Position numbers and translations under genes: made by a program. The notes beneath the pieces were generated by a model. The model was not told the DNA's origin. It did no database searches and saw only the letters and a program-made list of their open reading frames with translations. From DAINBT01 sp036732785 (lineage in GTDB: Bacteria > Planctomycetota > Phycisphaerae > Sedimentisphaerales > SM23-30), in the NCBI GenBank assembly GCA_964537505.1, contig CAZICK010000045.1, positions 1 to 30,473 of the forward strand: DNA of 30,473 nucleotides. The letters run 5' to 3'. Shown piece by piece: positions 8,593-16,775 of the stretch. How positions within the stretch are numbered: position 1 is the stretch's first letter; every line of letters begins with the position of its first letter.

Positions 8593-10035
8593 GTGAAAAT
8601 ATGTTTGATAAATCCCGCGTGGTTGTTTGGCAGTTCTGGAGATGTTGTCCTGTCGCATAATCTGGGATTGGGCTATCTTGGTGGTTATCTTCGCAATAAT
8701 GGCAGCCATGATGTTCAGATTATAGATGCCCTGGCGATGGGATTTGGGCAAAGGCGTTCCATGCCCAACGGTTGTCTGAGGGTCGGGTTGACCGATCGGC
8801 AGATTGTCGATGCGGTCGGCAACCAAACCGATCTGATAGGTATTACAGTACCGTTTTCTCATTTAGCTGGTGTTGTGGAATGTTTGTGCCGGGCCGTCAA
8901 ATCGGCTTATCCCGAGATTCCGATTATTCTCGGTGGTGTTCATCCTTCAACATGCCCTGGGGAATTCCCGAAATCATCAGCAGATTATTGGCTGATTGGC
9001 GAAGGTGAAAAATCGCTGCTTTCTCTGGCTGATGGCATCGATCCTGGAAATATACCCGGGCTGCTCAGCCGGGAAAGGACGGTGCTCACTGATGGGGAAA
9101 TGGCTGAGCAAATTGCCGAGCTGGATGAGATTCCATTTCCGGCACGCGATCTTCTGCCGATGGATTTATATATTAAGCTGTCTGCCCGTGGCGTGAGTCA
9201 TAAGCCATCGGCAAGTATCCTTACCAGCCGTGGGTGTCCGTGGGATTGCGAGTTCTGCTCCATTCACCCGATGTATGGATACAATTGGAGAAAAAGGTCC
9301 GCACAAAACGTCCTTGCTGAAGTGGCTGAATTGGCGGAAAAATACGGCGTTCGCCAATTCGAGTTCGAGGACGATAATCTTACTCTCAAATATGATCGCG
9401 CGATGGAGATTTTCGAGGGACTCTGTCAGTTACAGAGCAGATCGAATGTGAAGCTTACATGGGGTACGCCAAATGGGATAAGAGTCGAGACGGTTGACCG
9501 CAAAATGCTCGAGTTGATGAAAAAAAGCGGTTGTGTCCGTGTGACCTTTGCTCTCGAACACGGCGATGAATATGTTCGCGATGCTATGGGTAAAAAAATG
9601 GACATCGAGAAATTCGAATCCGCCATGTTAAACGCTATTGAAACAGGTCTGCAAACGGAAGTTTTTATTATGGTGGGCTATCCGGGCGAAACGATGGAAA
9701 GGTTTGAAAACGCGCATAAATATTATCGAAAACTTGCGGACTGGGGAGCAGGTACGCTGCACTTTTTCTATCCGCAGCCTTATCCAGGCACAAAGCTGTA
9801 TCGGATGTGTCGCGAAAAAGGTTATCTCGACAACAGCCGGGACAACAGGTTTCTCACGGTCCTCAAGCCGAAAATCGAAACAGAGGACTTCGATGCCGAC
9901 GAAGTTGTACGAAGAAGAGAACTGCTGCTGAGTGAGTTCGATCGTTCCTATCGGATGCGTCAGCGAATCAAATCGGTTCTGCCGCAATCACTTATCAACT
10001 TCATCAAAAAATACATGCCCAGAAAAGCGATGTAA
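8593..10035 (+). CDS. B12-binding-type radical SAM protein
   Basis: The 480-residue protein has the layout of B12-binding radical SAM enzymes (BchE-like class). Residues 1-190 form a Rossmann-like cobalamin-binding domain (MKICLINPAW, then LIGITVPF and IILGGVHPS). A radical SAM core follows, with the iron-sulphur cluster motif C215-PWD-C219-EF-C222 and the later segments FEFEDDNLT and KLTWGTPNGIR. Near 350-365, FIMVGYPGET is the usual glycine-rich strand that contacts SAM. The DxHxxG cobalamin ligand motif is not seen, so base-off B12 binding is doubtful. The start is GTG, with GGAG seven bases upstream. It stands alone, tail to tail with the amidotransferase gene and only two bases apart, so its substrate cannot be inferred from neighbours. 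Methyl transfer or ring formation on a lipid or tetrapyrrole are possibilities. Confidence 0.85.
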   Translation: MKICLINPAWLFGSSGDVVLSHNLGLGYLGGYLRNNGSHDVQIIDALAMGFGQRRSMPNGCLRVGLTDRQIVDAVGNQTDLIGITVPFSHLAGVVECLCRAVKSAYPEIPIILGGVHPSTCPGEFPKSSADYWLIGEGEKSLLSLADGIDPGNIPGLLSRERTVLTDGEMAEQIAELDEIPFPARDLLPMDLYIKLSARGVSHKPSASILTSRGCPWDCEFCSIHPMYGYNWRKRSAQNVLAEVAELAEKYGVRQFEFEDDNLTLKYDRAMEIFEGLCQLQSRSNVKLTWGTPNGIRVETVDRKMLELMKKSGCVRVTFALEHGDEYVRDAMGKKMDIEKFESAMLNAIETGLQTEVFIMVGYPGETMERFENAHKYYRKLADWGAGTLHFFYPQPYPGTKLYRMCREKGYLDNSRDNRFLTVLKPKIETEDFDADEVVRRRELLLSEFDRSYRMRQRIKSVLPQSLINFIKKYMPRKAM

Positions 10036-10037
10036 CC

Positions 10038-10763
10038 TCAATTTTGCAGAACCTTGGTTCTGAATGACTTTGCGGCCGAGAGGAATTCTTCCAGAATGGT
10101 GCGGCTGATGGGACTATCCGGATATCGTTCAGGGTGCCATTGAACCGCCATAAGGAAAGGATATTCCACCCGCTCAACAGCCTCGACCACGCCGTCATCG
10201 GCAACAGCCGCGGCCAGCAAACCATCACCCAGGCGATTGATGCCCTGATGATGACAACTCGCAACGGTGAGATTGTCGGTTTTCATCAAGGAAAAAAGTC
10301 GGCTGCCTCGGTCAAGGGTAACCTTATGCTCGGTGGATCGACCCTCCTGGCCGTGATCGATCTTTCCCGGGAACTCGCTAACATGTTGGTATAAGCTGCC
10401 GCCGTGAGCAACGTTTATCATCTGTATGCCAAGGCATATTCCCATTACTGGCAGACGCCGTTTTTGAACCGCTTCGTACAACGTAAACTCAAATTGTTGT
10501 CTGCGGGCGTGGAGTAGTTTGGTTTTTGGGTGCGGCTTCTCCTGCCATAAAGACGGGTCGAGGTCCAGACCTCCGGTAAATAATATGCCGTCGAGATGAT
10601 CGAGCGCCGCGTCAAGTTGGTCGGGGTTTTTGGCTGGAGCGATCGGAAACGGCAAAGCGCCGGAATCCAGCAAAAAGTCGAGGTATTCGCCGTTAAGATA
10701 GGCCTGTTCAGGCCCTCCATCGGTAAGATTATAATTCATGCTCACGCCAATGCACGGGGCCAT
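10038..10763 (-). CDS. peptidase C26 / gamma-glutamyl hydrolase-like class-I amidotransferase
   Basis: The product (241 residues from the ATG at 10763) matches the PuuD/peptidase C26 family, which hydrolyses gamma-glutamyl amide bonds such as gamma-glutamyl-GABA. The nucleophile is C110 in GICLGIQ, and H210 and E212 in QWHPER complete the triad; FTGGLDLDP (62-70) is the oxyanion-side loop typical of the family. The ATG at 10763 is preferred over one 24 bases upstream because AAGGGAG lies five bases before it, whereas the upstream ATG has no good Shine-Dalgarno. It lies 72 bases after the M16 peptidase gene, separated by a hairpin. No putrescine or GABA genes are nearby, so the substrate is open. 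Confidence 0.88.
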   Translation of the reverse strand: MAPCIGVSMNYNLTDGGPEQAYLNGEYLDFLLDSGALPFPIAPAKNPDQLDAALDHLDGILFTGGLDLDPSLWQEKPHPKTKLLHARRQQFEFTLYEAVQKRRLPVMGICLGIQMINVAHGGSLYQHVSEFPGKIDHGQEGRSTEHKVTLDRGSRLFSLMKTDNLTVASCHHQGINRLGDGLLAAAVADDGVVEAVERVEYPFLMAVQWHPERYPDSPISRTILEEFLSAAKSFRTKVLQN

Positions 10764-10799
10764 AGAAACTCCCTTGAATGGGCACATACTGACTTCAGG

Positions 10800-10830
10800 G
10801 AACCTCTAAAAATGAATTTTCAGAGGCTTC
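10800..10830 (-). terminator. long hairpin after the M16 peptidase gene
   Basis: The arms GAACCTCT-A-AAAAT and ATTTT-C-AGAGG-C-TTC pair over eleven positions with one mismatch, plus three more pairs beyond a bulged base, around a two-base loop. It starts six bases after the M16 stop codon on the minus strand. There is no clear T tract, so it may be a transcript-stabilising or processing element rather than a strict terminator. One arm matches the sequence directly after the rseP stop (20281-20291). Confidence 0.45.
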
Positions 10831-10835
10831 TTTCA

Positions 10836-13577
10836 TCAGTTTCCATTGTTTTTGTTTGGCGTTTTGGTTTCTGCCGGTTTTTTGTCTTTGTTCAGGATTT
10901 CCGGTTTGGACGTATTGACAGTTATGGTCGCAGGAACGGACAGATATTTCCGTGCGATACTCTGGAGATCAGCCAGGGTGACCGCTAAGATGCGGTCGGC
11001 ATGTCCCTTGGACCAGTCGTAACCAAAACCGTATAGCTCGTCCAAAGCCGCGGTCATAGCCGCGGCGGCATTGGTTTGTCTGCTCAATGTTTCGGCATTG
11101 ATGCAACTGCTTTTGGCGCGAGCGAGTTCCTCCTCGGTAAACTGCCCTTTGGCGGCCTTGGCCAATAGTTCCCTGATGACCTGGATGACCTGTGGGACCT
11201 TTTCGGCTTCGCACTGAGCGTTGGCGGCAATATAGCCCGGCAGTAGTCCGGCAAAACTGAAACCACGAGCGTAGTAAACCAGTTGGGCGCCCCGCAGCTT
11301 ACCAAAAAGCCAATCGGAGCTGCTGGTACTGCCGATAATTTCGGTAAGAACCTCCATCGGATAACGATCCTGAATATCAGTGAGCTTCATTCCGGGAAAA
11401 CCTACGTAAACCATAGCGCCGTTCATGGTGGTTGCTTCGACGAATTGTCTGTCTCCTTCGACCGCCGGTTCCGGCTTGAACTTACCTGGATCGAAAGGTT
11501 CGCCTTTGGGCAGGGTTGAGAAACGTTGGCGTACCATGTTTTCGACAACCGCCAAGTCGATGTCCCCGAAAACCGTGAGAACTGCTCGCGACGCGACGGT
11601 ATGGTCCTTATGAAAACTGTGCAACTGTGGGCACGTTATGGCCGTCACGGATGGGGTTGTGCCCAAACTGATACGGCGGTAAGGATTGTCGAGAAAAAAC
11701 TTCGAGCGGAAGAAGCGATTACCCAGACTCGACCAGTAATTCTCAATTTGTGGTATGGTGACGAGAATCTGCTGTTTGAGTTTGGCAAGCTCGTCCTCGG
11801 GAAAAGTCGGCTCAAGAACGATCTCACTGAAGATTTCAAAGGCCTTGGCCAAATCCCCGCCCATTACCTCGGCGGTGTAAAAATATGTATTGTCGCCTGC
11901 AGCGGTCTCGATCGTGCCGCCGATACTGTCGAAATAATCGATGATCTGTTCGGCAGTATAGTTGGTAGTTCCTTTGACGGAAAGCTGGGTCATCAGATTA
12001 GTCAGTCCGTTGTCCTGATCTGTTTCGTCGAGCAGTCCGCCTAAAACATAAAGCTGGATATTGACCAGCGGCACAGCTCCGTTACGCTTGAGCAGGACCC
12101 GCAAGCCGTTATCAAGCACAATTTTCTTGACGGCTGATTCCGCCGGCACGTCGGCCTTGGTCTCAGTGGTCTGAGCTAACGGCTGACCGGTCAGAGTCAA
12201 GGTTAACTGCTTTTCGGCCTGCAGGTACTTTTGGGCCATGCTGCGGACCTGCTCGGCGGTTACGTGCTGGATGTTTTCGACGTAATGATCCGAAAAATGC
12301 GTCTCACCGGCAGACAGATAGTCCTCTGCCATGGTGCTGATCTGCTGGCTGGCTGTTTGATTGGAACGAATATGGCTTACCTGTAACCGTCGCTTGGCAC
12401 GAGCCAGTTCCTCGGGGCTGACGGGTTGTTCCCTGATCCGTTCTATCTCACACCAGACTGCGTTGCGTGTTTCAGTTATTTTTTCCGGCGCCAACTCACA
12501 AACAATAGTAAACGTGCCACACGCCCAATGAGGCGTGTTATTGTACGCGTAAACAGAAAAGACCAATTGCTGATCTTCCCGTAACGAACGATAAAAACGG
12601 CTGCTTTCACCCGAACCCATAATAGCGGCCAAGACGTCAAGCGCATAAAGATCGCCGTGCTGCAATTTGATGGAAGGAAACCCGATCATCATCTTGGCCG
12701 GGCCCTGCATGGAGGGTAAGACCTTGACCATTTCACGCGGAGCGGTTATTTCCGGTTCGTCCGGCAAAACGATATTAGTTTTGGCTCGGCGGGTGAAATC
12801 GGCAAACTCCTTTTTGATCACATCGAGCATCTCCACGGCGTTGATGTCGCCGCCCACCGCGATGATCGAATTGTCAGGCACGTACATACGCCGATAATAA
12901 TCAAGAATCTCCTGACGGGTGACCTGCTGAAGAACCGATTGATAACCAATCACCGGATAGCGTCCGGGATGCACCTTGTAGCGGAGTTCGTCGAATAGAT
13001 AATATAACTGCCAATCTGGATTGTCGGCTCCCATTTCCTGCTCTCGCTGGACAACTCCCCATTCGCGATCGAAGGCATCGGCGGGAAAGGTCGGCCGGGT
13101 GACCCAGTCGGCCAACAGATTCAAAGCCTTGCCGACATGCTGAGCCGGAACGGTAAGATGATAGCAGGTCTGGTCCTTGGAAGTATAGGCGTTCCAGTCC
13201 GCTCCGATCTGCTGGAGTATCTTGATTGATTCTTCTTCGCTACGGGTTTCGGTCGCGCCTCTGACCAGCAGATGCTCAAAAATGTGGCTCAAGCCAGCGC
13301 CGAGATAGTCCTGCTCGTATATACTGCCGGCCTTAACATAAAAACGGACCGCGGCGACCGGGGTAGTGTGGTTTTCTTTGACTATAGCGACCATGCCATT
13401 GGGCAGGACCTCCACAATTTCGTCCGGACGATCGACCAGGCGAAACGATCTGGCGGTCCAGGGCACTTCAGCTTTTGTTTGTGTTTGCGGCTTCTGGGGT
13501 TTTTCCTGAGCCGAGGCCCAGCCGCCCAAAACAAATAACATCACCAGCAAATACTTATACGTAAGACTATTTTTCAT
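10836..13577 (-). CDS. secreted M16 (insulinase-type) zinc metallopeptidase
   Basis: The 913-residue protein has a signal peptide (MKNSLTYKYLLVMLFVLGGW, cleaved after ASA) and two M16 halves. The N-terminal half carries the inverted zinc motif H98-IF-E101-H102 and a downstream acidic helix (REWGVVQREQEM) that supplies the third ligand. The C-terminal half begins near residue 485 (IVLDNGLRVLLKR). At the equivalent place it has GLTNLMTQLSVKG instead of HxxEH, so it is the non-catalytic partner domain, as in fused PqqL-like enzymes. It presumably degrades peptides in the periplasm. The start ATG is preceded by GGGGAA. The response regulator gene lies 62 bases upstream on the same strand and may be co-transcribed. 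Confidence 0.92.
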   Translation of the reverse strand: MKNSLTYKYLLVMLFVLGGWASAQEKPQKPQTQTKAEVPWTARSFRLVDRPDEIVEVLPNGMVAIVKENHTTPVAAVRFYVKAGSIYEQDYLGAGLSHIFEHLLVRGATETRSEEESIKILQQIGADWNAYTSKDQTCYHLTVPAQHVGKALNLLADWVTRPTFPADAFDREWGVVQREQEMGADNPDWQLYYLFDELRYKVHPGRYPVIGYQSVLQQVTRQEILDYYRRMYVPDNSIIAVGGDINAVEMLDVIKKEFADFTRRAKTNIVLPDEPEITAPREMVKVLPSMQGPAKMMIGFPSIKLQHGDLYALDVLAAIMGSGESSRFYRSLREDQQLVFSVYAYNNTPHWACGTFTIVCELAPEKITETRNAVWCEIERIREQPVSPEELARAKRRLQVSHIRSNQTASQQISTMAEDYLSAGETHFSDHYVENIQHVTAEQVRSMAQKYLQAEKQLTLTLTGQPLAQTTETKADVPAESAVKKIVLDNGLRVLLKRNGAVPLVNIQLYVLGGLLDETDQDNGLTNLMTQLSVKGTTNYTAEQIIDYFDSIGGTIETAAGDNTYFYTAEVMGGDLAKAFEIFSEIVLEPTFPEDELAKLKQQILVTIPQIENYWSSLGNRFFRSKFFLDNPYRRISLGTTPSVTAITCPQLHSFHKDHTVASRAVLTVFGDIDLAVVENMVRQRFSTLPKGEPFDPGKFKPEPAVEGDRQFVEATTMNGAMVYVGFPGMKLTDIQDRYPMEVLTEIIGSTSSSDWLFGKLRGAQLVYYARGFSFAGLLPGYIAANAQCEAEKVPQVIQVIRELLAKAAKGQFTEEELARAKSSCINAETLSRQTNAAAAMTAALDELYGFGYDWSKGHADRILAVTLADLQSIARKYLSVPATITVNTSKPEILNKDKKPAETKTPNKNNGN

Positions 13578-13639
13578 AAATCTGGTTCCCCAAATAAACC
13601 CGGTAAACTCTCAACTCTCGACCCTTAAGCTTTCGAAGT

Positions 13640-14116
13640 TTAGTCCTCGTGTTCCGTCCCTTCGATATCAGCCAGATATGAAAGGGTTCGCTCCAGTTCG
13701 CTTTGCAGATTTTTCACCCGCAACATACTCTTAACACGGGTGAGCAACTCCAGTTTATTGACCGGCTTGCTGAGGAAGTCGTCCGCGCCGCAGTCCACAC
13801 CGCGTTCGATATCGCCCAGCTCGTTCAGGGCGGTAACTATGACAATGAGGATATTTTTCGTCCTTGGATCGCTTTTGATCCGTCGGCAAACCTCGAATCC
13901 GCTCATCCGCGGCATCATAATGTCGAGCAGTATGATATCGGGCATCTTTTCGGAAACCTTTTCCATGGCGTCCACACCATCAACGGCAACACGAATGTTG
14001 GCATCCAACTCGTCGAGATAAGCCTGTAATAACTCAGCGTTTTGAACATTGTCCTCGGCAATCAGTATTTCACTGTGACCGTCTGAGGGTTTCGTTTTGT
14101 CTGTCGATCCTGCCAT
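13640..14116 (-). CDS. single-domain CheY-like response regulator
   Basis: The product is a receiver domain with a short coiled tail and no output domain. Numbered from the ATG at 14116: acidic pair E21-D22, phosphoacceptor D65 in LLDIMMPR, T95 in VIVTALN, and K117 in FLSKPV, so all receiver residues are present. The last 30 residues (VKNLQSELERTLSYLADIEG) look like a coiled coil, as in receivers that end in a signalling helix. A TTG nine bases upstream would extend the frame but leaves the Shine-Dalgarno GGAG only one base away; from the ATG the spacing is ten. A promoter is seen at 14246-14274. The soluble histidine kinase at 14879 is the obvious candidate partner. Confidence 0.92.
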   Translation of the reverse strand: MAGSTDKTKPSDGHSEILIAEDNVQNAELLQAYLDELDANIRVAVDGVDAMEKVSEKMPDIILLDIMMPRMSGFEVCRRIKSDPRTKNILIVIVTALNELGDIERGVDCGADDFLSKPVNKLELLTRVKSMLRVKNLQSELERTLSYLADIEGTEHED

Positions 14117-14245
14117 AAAAATCAAACTCCATTCAATGGGGTGTTGGCGTCAAAAGTCGATATTCACGCGTAAAAATGCTGCTTTGGTATCAGAATCAAC
14201 GTTTCACAATCCTTTTGACGCTGGCGTCCAATCTGGAAAAAACTG

Positions 14246-14274
14246 ATTATAATAACATTTCTTCACGGTGTCCA
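14246..14274 (-). promoter_or_regulatory. sigma-70-type promoter of the response regulator
   Basis: On the minus strand TGGACA (14274-14269, five of six) and a perfect TATAAT (14251-14246) are 17 bases apart. Transcription would begin near 14239, about 120 bases before the response regulator ATG. It lies just downstream of the 84-aa gene, so the regulator can be expressed independently of it. Confidence 0.55.
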
Positions 14275-14321
14275 TCGCAGTTTTGGGCCGACCTTTCTGC
14301 TCGACCCACTACTCATCCTCT

Positions 14322-14576
14322 CTACCCATACTGCTCAAGTATTTGTCTTATTTGTGGCAAGAGAAATTTTTCTTCCAGCTCTTCCCGGTCGGCCAACACA
14401 TGAGCTGTTTGGGCCAACTGATCGGTCAGAGACGCTGCATCATCCACAAAAAGCACCCATTTACCTCGCAGTCGGCACAATCCTCCACCATCACCGCCCA
14501 GCCAAGCGCGACGCACTTCGATATCGAGTTGTTCAGCCAGGTCCAATAATTCTGCTAAAAGAGCCTGCGTATCCAT
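14322..14576 (-). CDS. conserved small protein of unknown function
   Basis: The 84-residue protein starts MDTQALLAELLDLAEQLDIE and contains WLGGDGGGLCRLRGKWVLFVD, followed by a helix-rich end (LTDQLAQTAHVLADREELEEK). The pattern WLGGxGGGLCxLRGxxVLFVD is one I associate with short uncharacterised proteins in planctomycetes and related bacteria, from memory only. The codon composition and the compact, well-folded look support a real gene. There is no strong Shine-Dalgarno before the ATG. It lies upstream of the response regulator on the same strand and is divergent from the kinase. No function is proposed. Confidence 0.75.
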   Translation of the reverse strand: MDTQALLAELLDLAEQLDIEVRRAWLGGDGGGLCRLRGKWVLFVDDAASLTDQLAQTAHVLADREELEEKFLLPQIRQILEQYG

Positions 14577-14878
14577 CGTTTTAAGTATTTCTCAACGGTG
14601 ACCCGATAGTTCCAATGGAGTATCCATTTGCGGTATCCTGCTTTGTGTTTGTCAAAACCATTTGCTCAATCCGCATTGTAGATACAGCTAATGGGTATTG
14701 TTGTACATGGCAGGGCCAATCGTAACGTCTTGTAGTTTATGTGAATATAATTTTCGCTGCCCGGCATTTTTATCCGGTACGTGTATATTAACAGCTATGC
14801 ATCTGTAAATCCAGGGATTATTCCAGATTGCTGCCGGCGGCGGGCCATGGGTTTTCGGAAAGATTGATTTTATCTGGT
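14577..14878. other. 302-bp divergent intergenic region
   Basis: The region between the 84-aa gene and the histidine kinase holds copy 2 of the 98-bp repeat (14690-14787) and little else. An open frame extends the kinase upstream to a TTG at 14828, but that extension has no ribosome binding site. No clear promoter boxes are seen for the kinase. Confidence 0.6.
14690..14787. repeat. 98-bp dispersed repeat, copy 2
   Basis: It matches 8060-8157 over its full length with 21 differences and no gaps, and in the same orientation. Conservation is strongest at the left end (TTGTACATGGCAGGGCC is identical) and fades to the right. Its right end lies 91 bases before the kinase ATG and its left end 113 bases from the start of the 84-aa gene. 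Confidence 0.75.
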
Positions 14879-15673
14879 ATGATTGAACGCCGTAAGAATA
14901 TTCATCAGCAGTTAAAAGAAAACGAACAGCGTCTGAGCGATCTGAAAAAGCAACTGCATGTTACTCAGAAGTTGGCCCTGATCGGTACTACGGCCTGCCT
15001 GGCCGCCCACGAGTTCAACAACCTTCTTTTGTCCATTATCAATTATTCCGAACTGGCTTTGAAACAGCAGGATGATGTTGATTTGGTGCGTAAGGCGCTG
15101 GAAAAAACCATCACAAACGGTAACCGTGCCGCTGTGATTATCCAGAGTATGCTCGGAGCGGCCACCTGTCACCGTCAAGAGTATCAGATGGTTCCGCTGG
15201 CGGGGCAGGTCGAGGAATGTTTCCATTGTATGGGCCGCGACCTTGGCAAGGATAACATTAACGTCAAAGTTGATATTCCCGATGACCTGACCGTTTTCGG
15301 CGATCCTGGCCAATTACAGCAGGTATTGCTCAACTTGATTATCAATGCCCGCCAAGCTATGCTGACCTGCGGCGGTACGCTCACTATAGAAGCTCGCAAG
15401 CTGAACGATGGCACTGTACAAATAAAAGTGAGCGATACCGGCTGCGGTATTGAGCCGGATATTGTCGGGAAGATATTCGAACCGTTCTTTTCCACCAAAA
15501 CTGACGCTAAACGGCCGGATCAACGCGGTTCAGGACTCGGCCTATCGATATGTCAGGATATTATCAATTCGCACAACGGCACTATCAGTGCTTCTGGAAG
15601 GCCCGGCCAGGGGGCGACTTTTACCATTGTACTGCCAGCCTCCGACACCACCCCTGCTACTTCTGACAAATAA
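14879..15673 (+). CDS. soluble sensor histidine kinase (HisKA-HATPase)
   Basis: From the ATG at 14879 the protein has 264 residues: a short coiled coil (1-30), a HisKA dimerisation domain with the phosphorylated H44 in AAHEFNNLL, and a HATPase domain with N box (N156 in NLIINARQA), G1 DTGCG (186-190), F box FEPFFSTK and G2 GSGLGLS (217-223). It has no transmembrane segment and no PAS or GAF sensor domain, so the signal must come from a partner protein. The HEFNN form of the H box is typical of NtrB/hybrid-type kinases. The frame is open back to a TTG at 14828, and another TTG lies at 14864, but neither has good spacing to a Shine-Dalgarno; the start is uncertain. The CheY-like regulator at 13640-14116 is the likely partner. 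Confidence 0.9.
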   Translation: MIERRKNIHQQLKENEQRLSDLKKQLHVTQKLALIGTTACLAAHEFNNLLLSIINYSELALKQQDDVDLVRKALEKTITNGNRAAVIIQSMLGAATCHRQEYQMVPLAGQVEECFHCMGRDLGKDNINVKVDIPDDLTVFGDPGQLQQVLLNLIINARQAMLTCGGTLTIEARKLNDGTVQIKVSDTGCGIEPDIVGKIFEPFFSTKTDAKRPDQRGSGLGLSICQDIINSHNGTISASGRPGQGATFTIVLPASDTTPATSDK

Positions 15674-15693
15674 CCGCGTCACTATTTGATCGG

Positions 15694-15774
15694 CCGACCA
15701 CTCCCGCGATAAATCCAGCGATTTCGCAACCTTAAGTACATAAGAAAACGGGACACGTAGAGCCGCGTAAGCGA
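15694..15774. repeat. degenerate REP-like sequence
   Basis: The segments CTCCCGCGATAAATCCAGCG and CGGGACACGTAGAGCCGCG followed by TAAGCGAAAA resemble, in scrambled order, the REP-like element at 26563-26620 (ATTCCCGCGAAAGCGGGACA, then GCGAAGCGAAAAG and GCGAATCCAG). It lies between convergent genes (kinase and rhomboid). Confidence 0.4.
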
Positions 15775-15801
15775 AAACTCAATCGTTATCGTTATGAGTT
15801 T
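15775..15801 (-). terminator. hairpin overlapping the rhomboid stop codon
   Basis: AAACTCA and TGAGTTT pair over seven bases around a 13-base loop. The stem includes the TAA stop of the rhomboid gene (15802-15800). On the minus strand it is followed by TTTTCGC, a short T run only. The inner loop repeats ATCGTT twice. Confidence 0.4.
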
Positions 15802-16633
15802 ACTTACGTTTATGCTGCTGGGTGGCTTTCTGCAGGAATCGTTTTTCGCTGCGGGTGAGGCTTTGTATTCCCTGTTCGTGTACCTTGGCCAGGATGCGGT
15901 CTAACTCGTAATTGAGCTTCTCATTCTGTTCCCGGTTGTGCTGCTGCGCGTATCTGCCACGTTTCTGTTGCAGCAAGGCAAAATATGGCCGCGCCATCAC
16001 CCAGACAAATCCCGTTGCCATACCGCCCAGATGGCACAAATGGCCGCCGGCATTCCTACCTCCTGTCAATACGAACAACAAGTAACCTACCGTCAGCAGC
16101 ACTGCCGCGGTACGGATCCGTACCGGGAATATTAACAATATGACCCGAAATTGTGGAAACAAAATCGCACAGGCTACCAGCAGGGCCAATACGCCTCCCG
16201 ATGCGCCTATCAAATATCCTTCGCCCATCCACTGTAGTCTGCTGGCCACAACATACAAGGCGCCTCCAACGGCGCCGCATATCAGGTAAAAAGACAGGAA
16301 TTTCTTCCAGCCCCAGTTGCGTTCCAGGACCGGGCCAAGAAAGTAAAGACCGACCATGTTCAATAATATATGGAACGGATCGTCCACGGAATGCAGGAAC
16401 TGAAAGGTCAATAACCGCCAAAACTGCAGTGCTACTACCGGCGGCAAACCGGCAGCCGCAAAATAATATTCCAGCCGACCTCGTATTATCACTTGCAATA
16501 TGAAAACAGCGCAATTGACAATAAGCAGATACTTAACCATCGGTGTCAGACGCGGCAGACCAAAACGCAGTTGCCCGCCGCCGGGGCCGTTTAATGGTTG
16601 CTCTCGGTAGTAGGGACGATCCTGAAATCCCAC
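15800..16633 (-). CDS. rhomboid-family intramembrane serine protease
   Basis: The 277-residue membrane protein carries the rhomboid dyad: S146 in GASGG and H201 in CHLGGMATG, both within predicted membrane helices. About six hydrophobic segments run from residue 34 to 215, and HILLNMVGLYFLG (88-100) supplies the conserved H/N helix before the WGWKKF loop. The C-terminal 60 residues are basic and cytoplasmic in look (QQKRGRYAQQHNREQNEK). The start is GTG at 16633, chosen because a perfect GGAGG lies seven bases upstream. Rhomboids cut transmembrane helices of partner proteins; the substrate here is unknown. An inverted repeat lies directly upstream of the ribosome binding site. Confidence 0.92.
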   Translation of the reverse strand: MGFQDRPYYREQPLNGPGGGQLRFGLPRLTPMVKYLLIVNCAVFILQVIIRGRLEYYFAAAGLPPVVALQFWRLLTFQFLHSVDDPFHILLNMVGLYFLGPVLERNWGWKKFLSFYLICGAVGGALYVVASRLQWMGEGYLIGASGGVLALLVACAILFPQFRVILLIFPVRIRTAAVLLTVGYLLFVLTGGRNAGGHLCHLGGMATGFVWVMARPYFALLQQKRGRYAQQHNREQNEKLNYELDRILAKVHEQGIQSLTRSEKRFLQKATQQHKRK

Positions 16634-16645
16634 AATAACGCCTCC

Positions 16646-16716
16646 ACTATATCAATGATATAGTTACTGTCGGCCAAATTAACTGTCGGCTCCAGAATAC
16701 TGACGGTATCCAGTAT
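16646..16716. promoter_or_regulatory. cluster of operator-like repeats between rhomboid and dxr
   Basis: A perfect inverted repeat ACTATATC-AAT-GATATAGT (16646-16664) abuts the rhomboid Shine-Dalgarno. It is followed by ACTGTCGGC at 16666, ACTGTCGGC at 16682 and the variant ACTGACGGT at 16699, so the units recur every 16-17 bases. The last overlaps another inverted repeat, ATACTG/CAGTAT (16697-16716). The region is only 142 bases long and controls two divergent genes, so these are plausible protein binding sites. Confidence 0.45.
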
Positions 16717-16775
16717 CCGGTGATGCCTGTTTTTTCGTTGTAACACAAGCTGGTCTATCATAAACTACCAAGGTT

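Noticed and set aside
10764..10787. Upstream ATG for the peptidase C26-like gene.
   Set aside because: The ATG at 10787 lacks a Shine-Dalgarno, while the one at 10763 has AAGGGAG at good spacing and begins at the family's usual N-terminus.
14828..14878. N-terminal extension of the histidine kinase.
   Set aside because: It starts with TTG without a ribosome binding site, and the extra 17 residues have no domain character.
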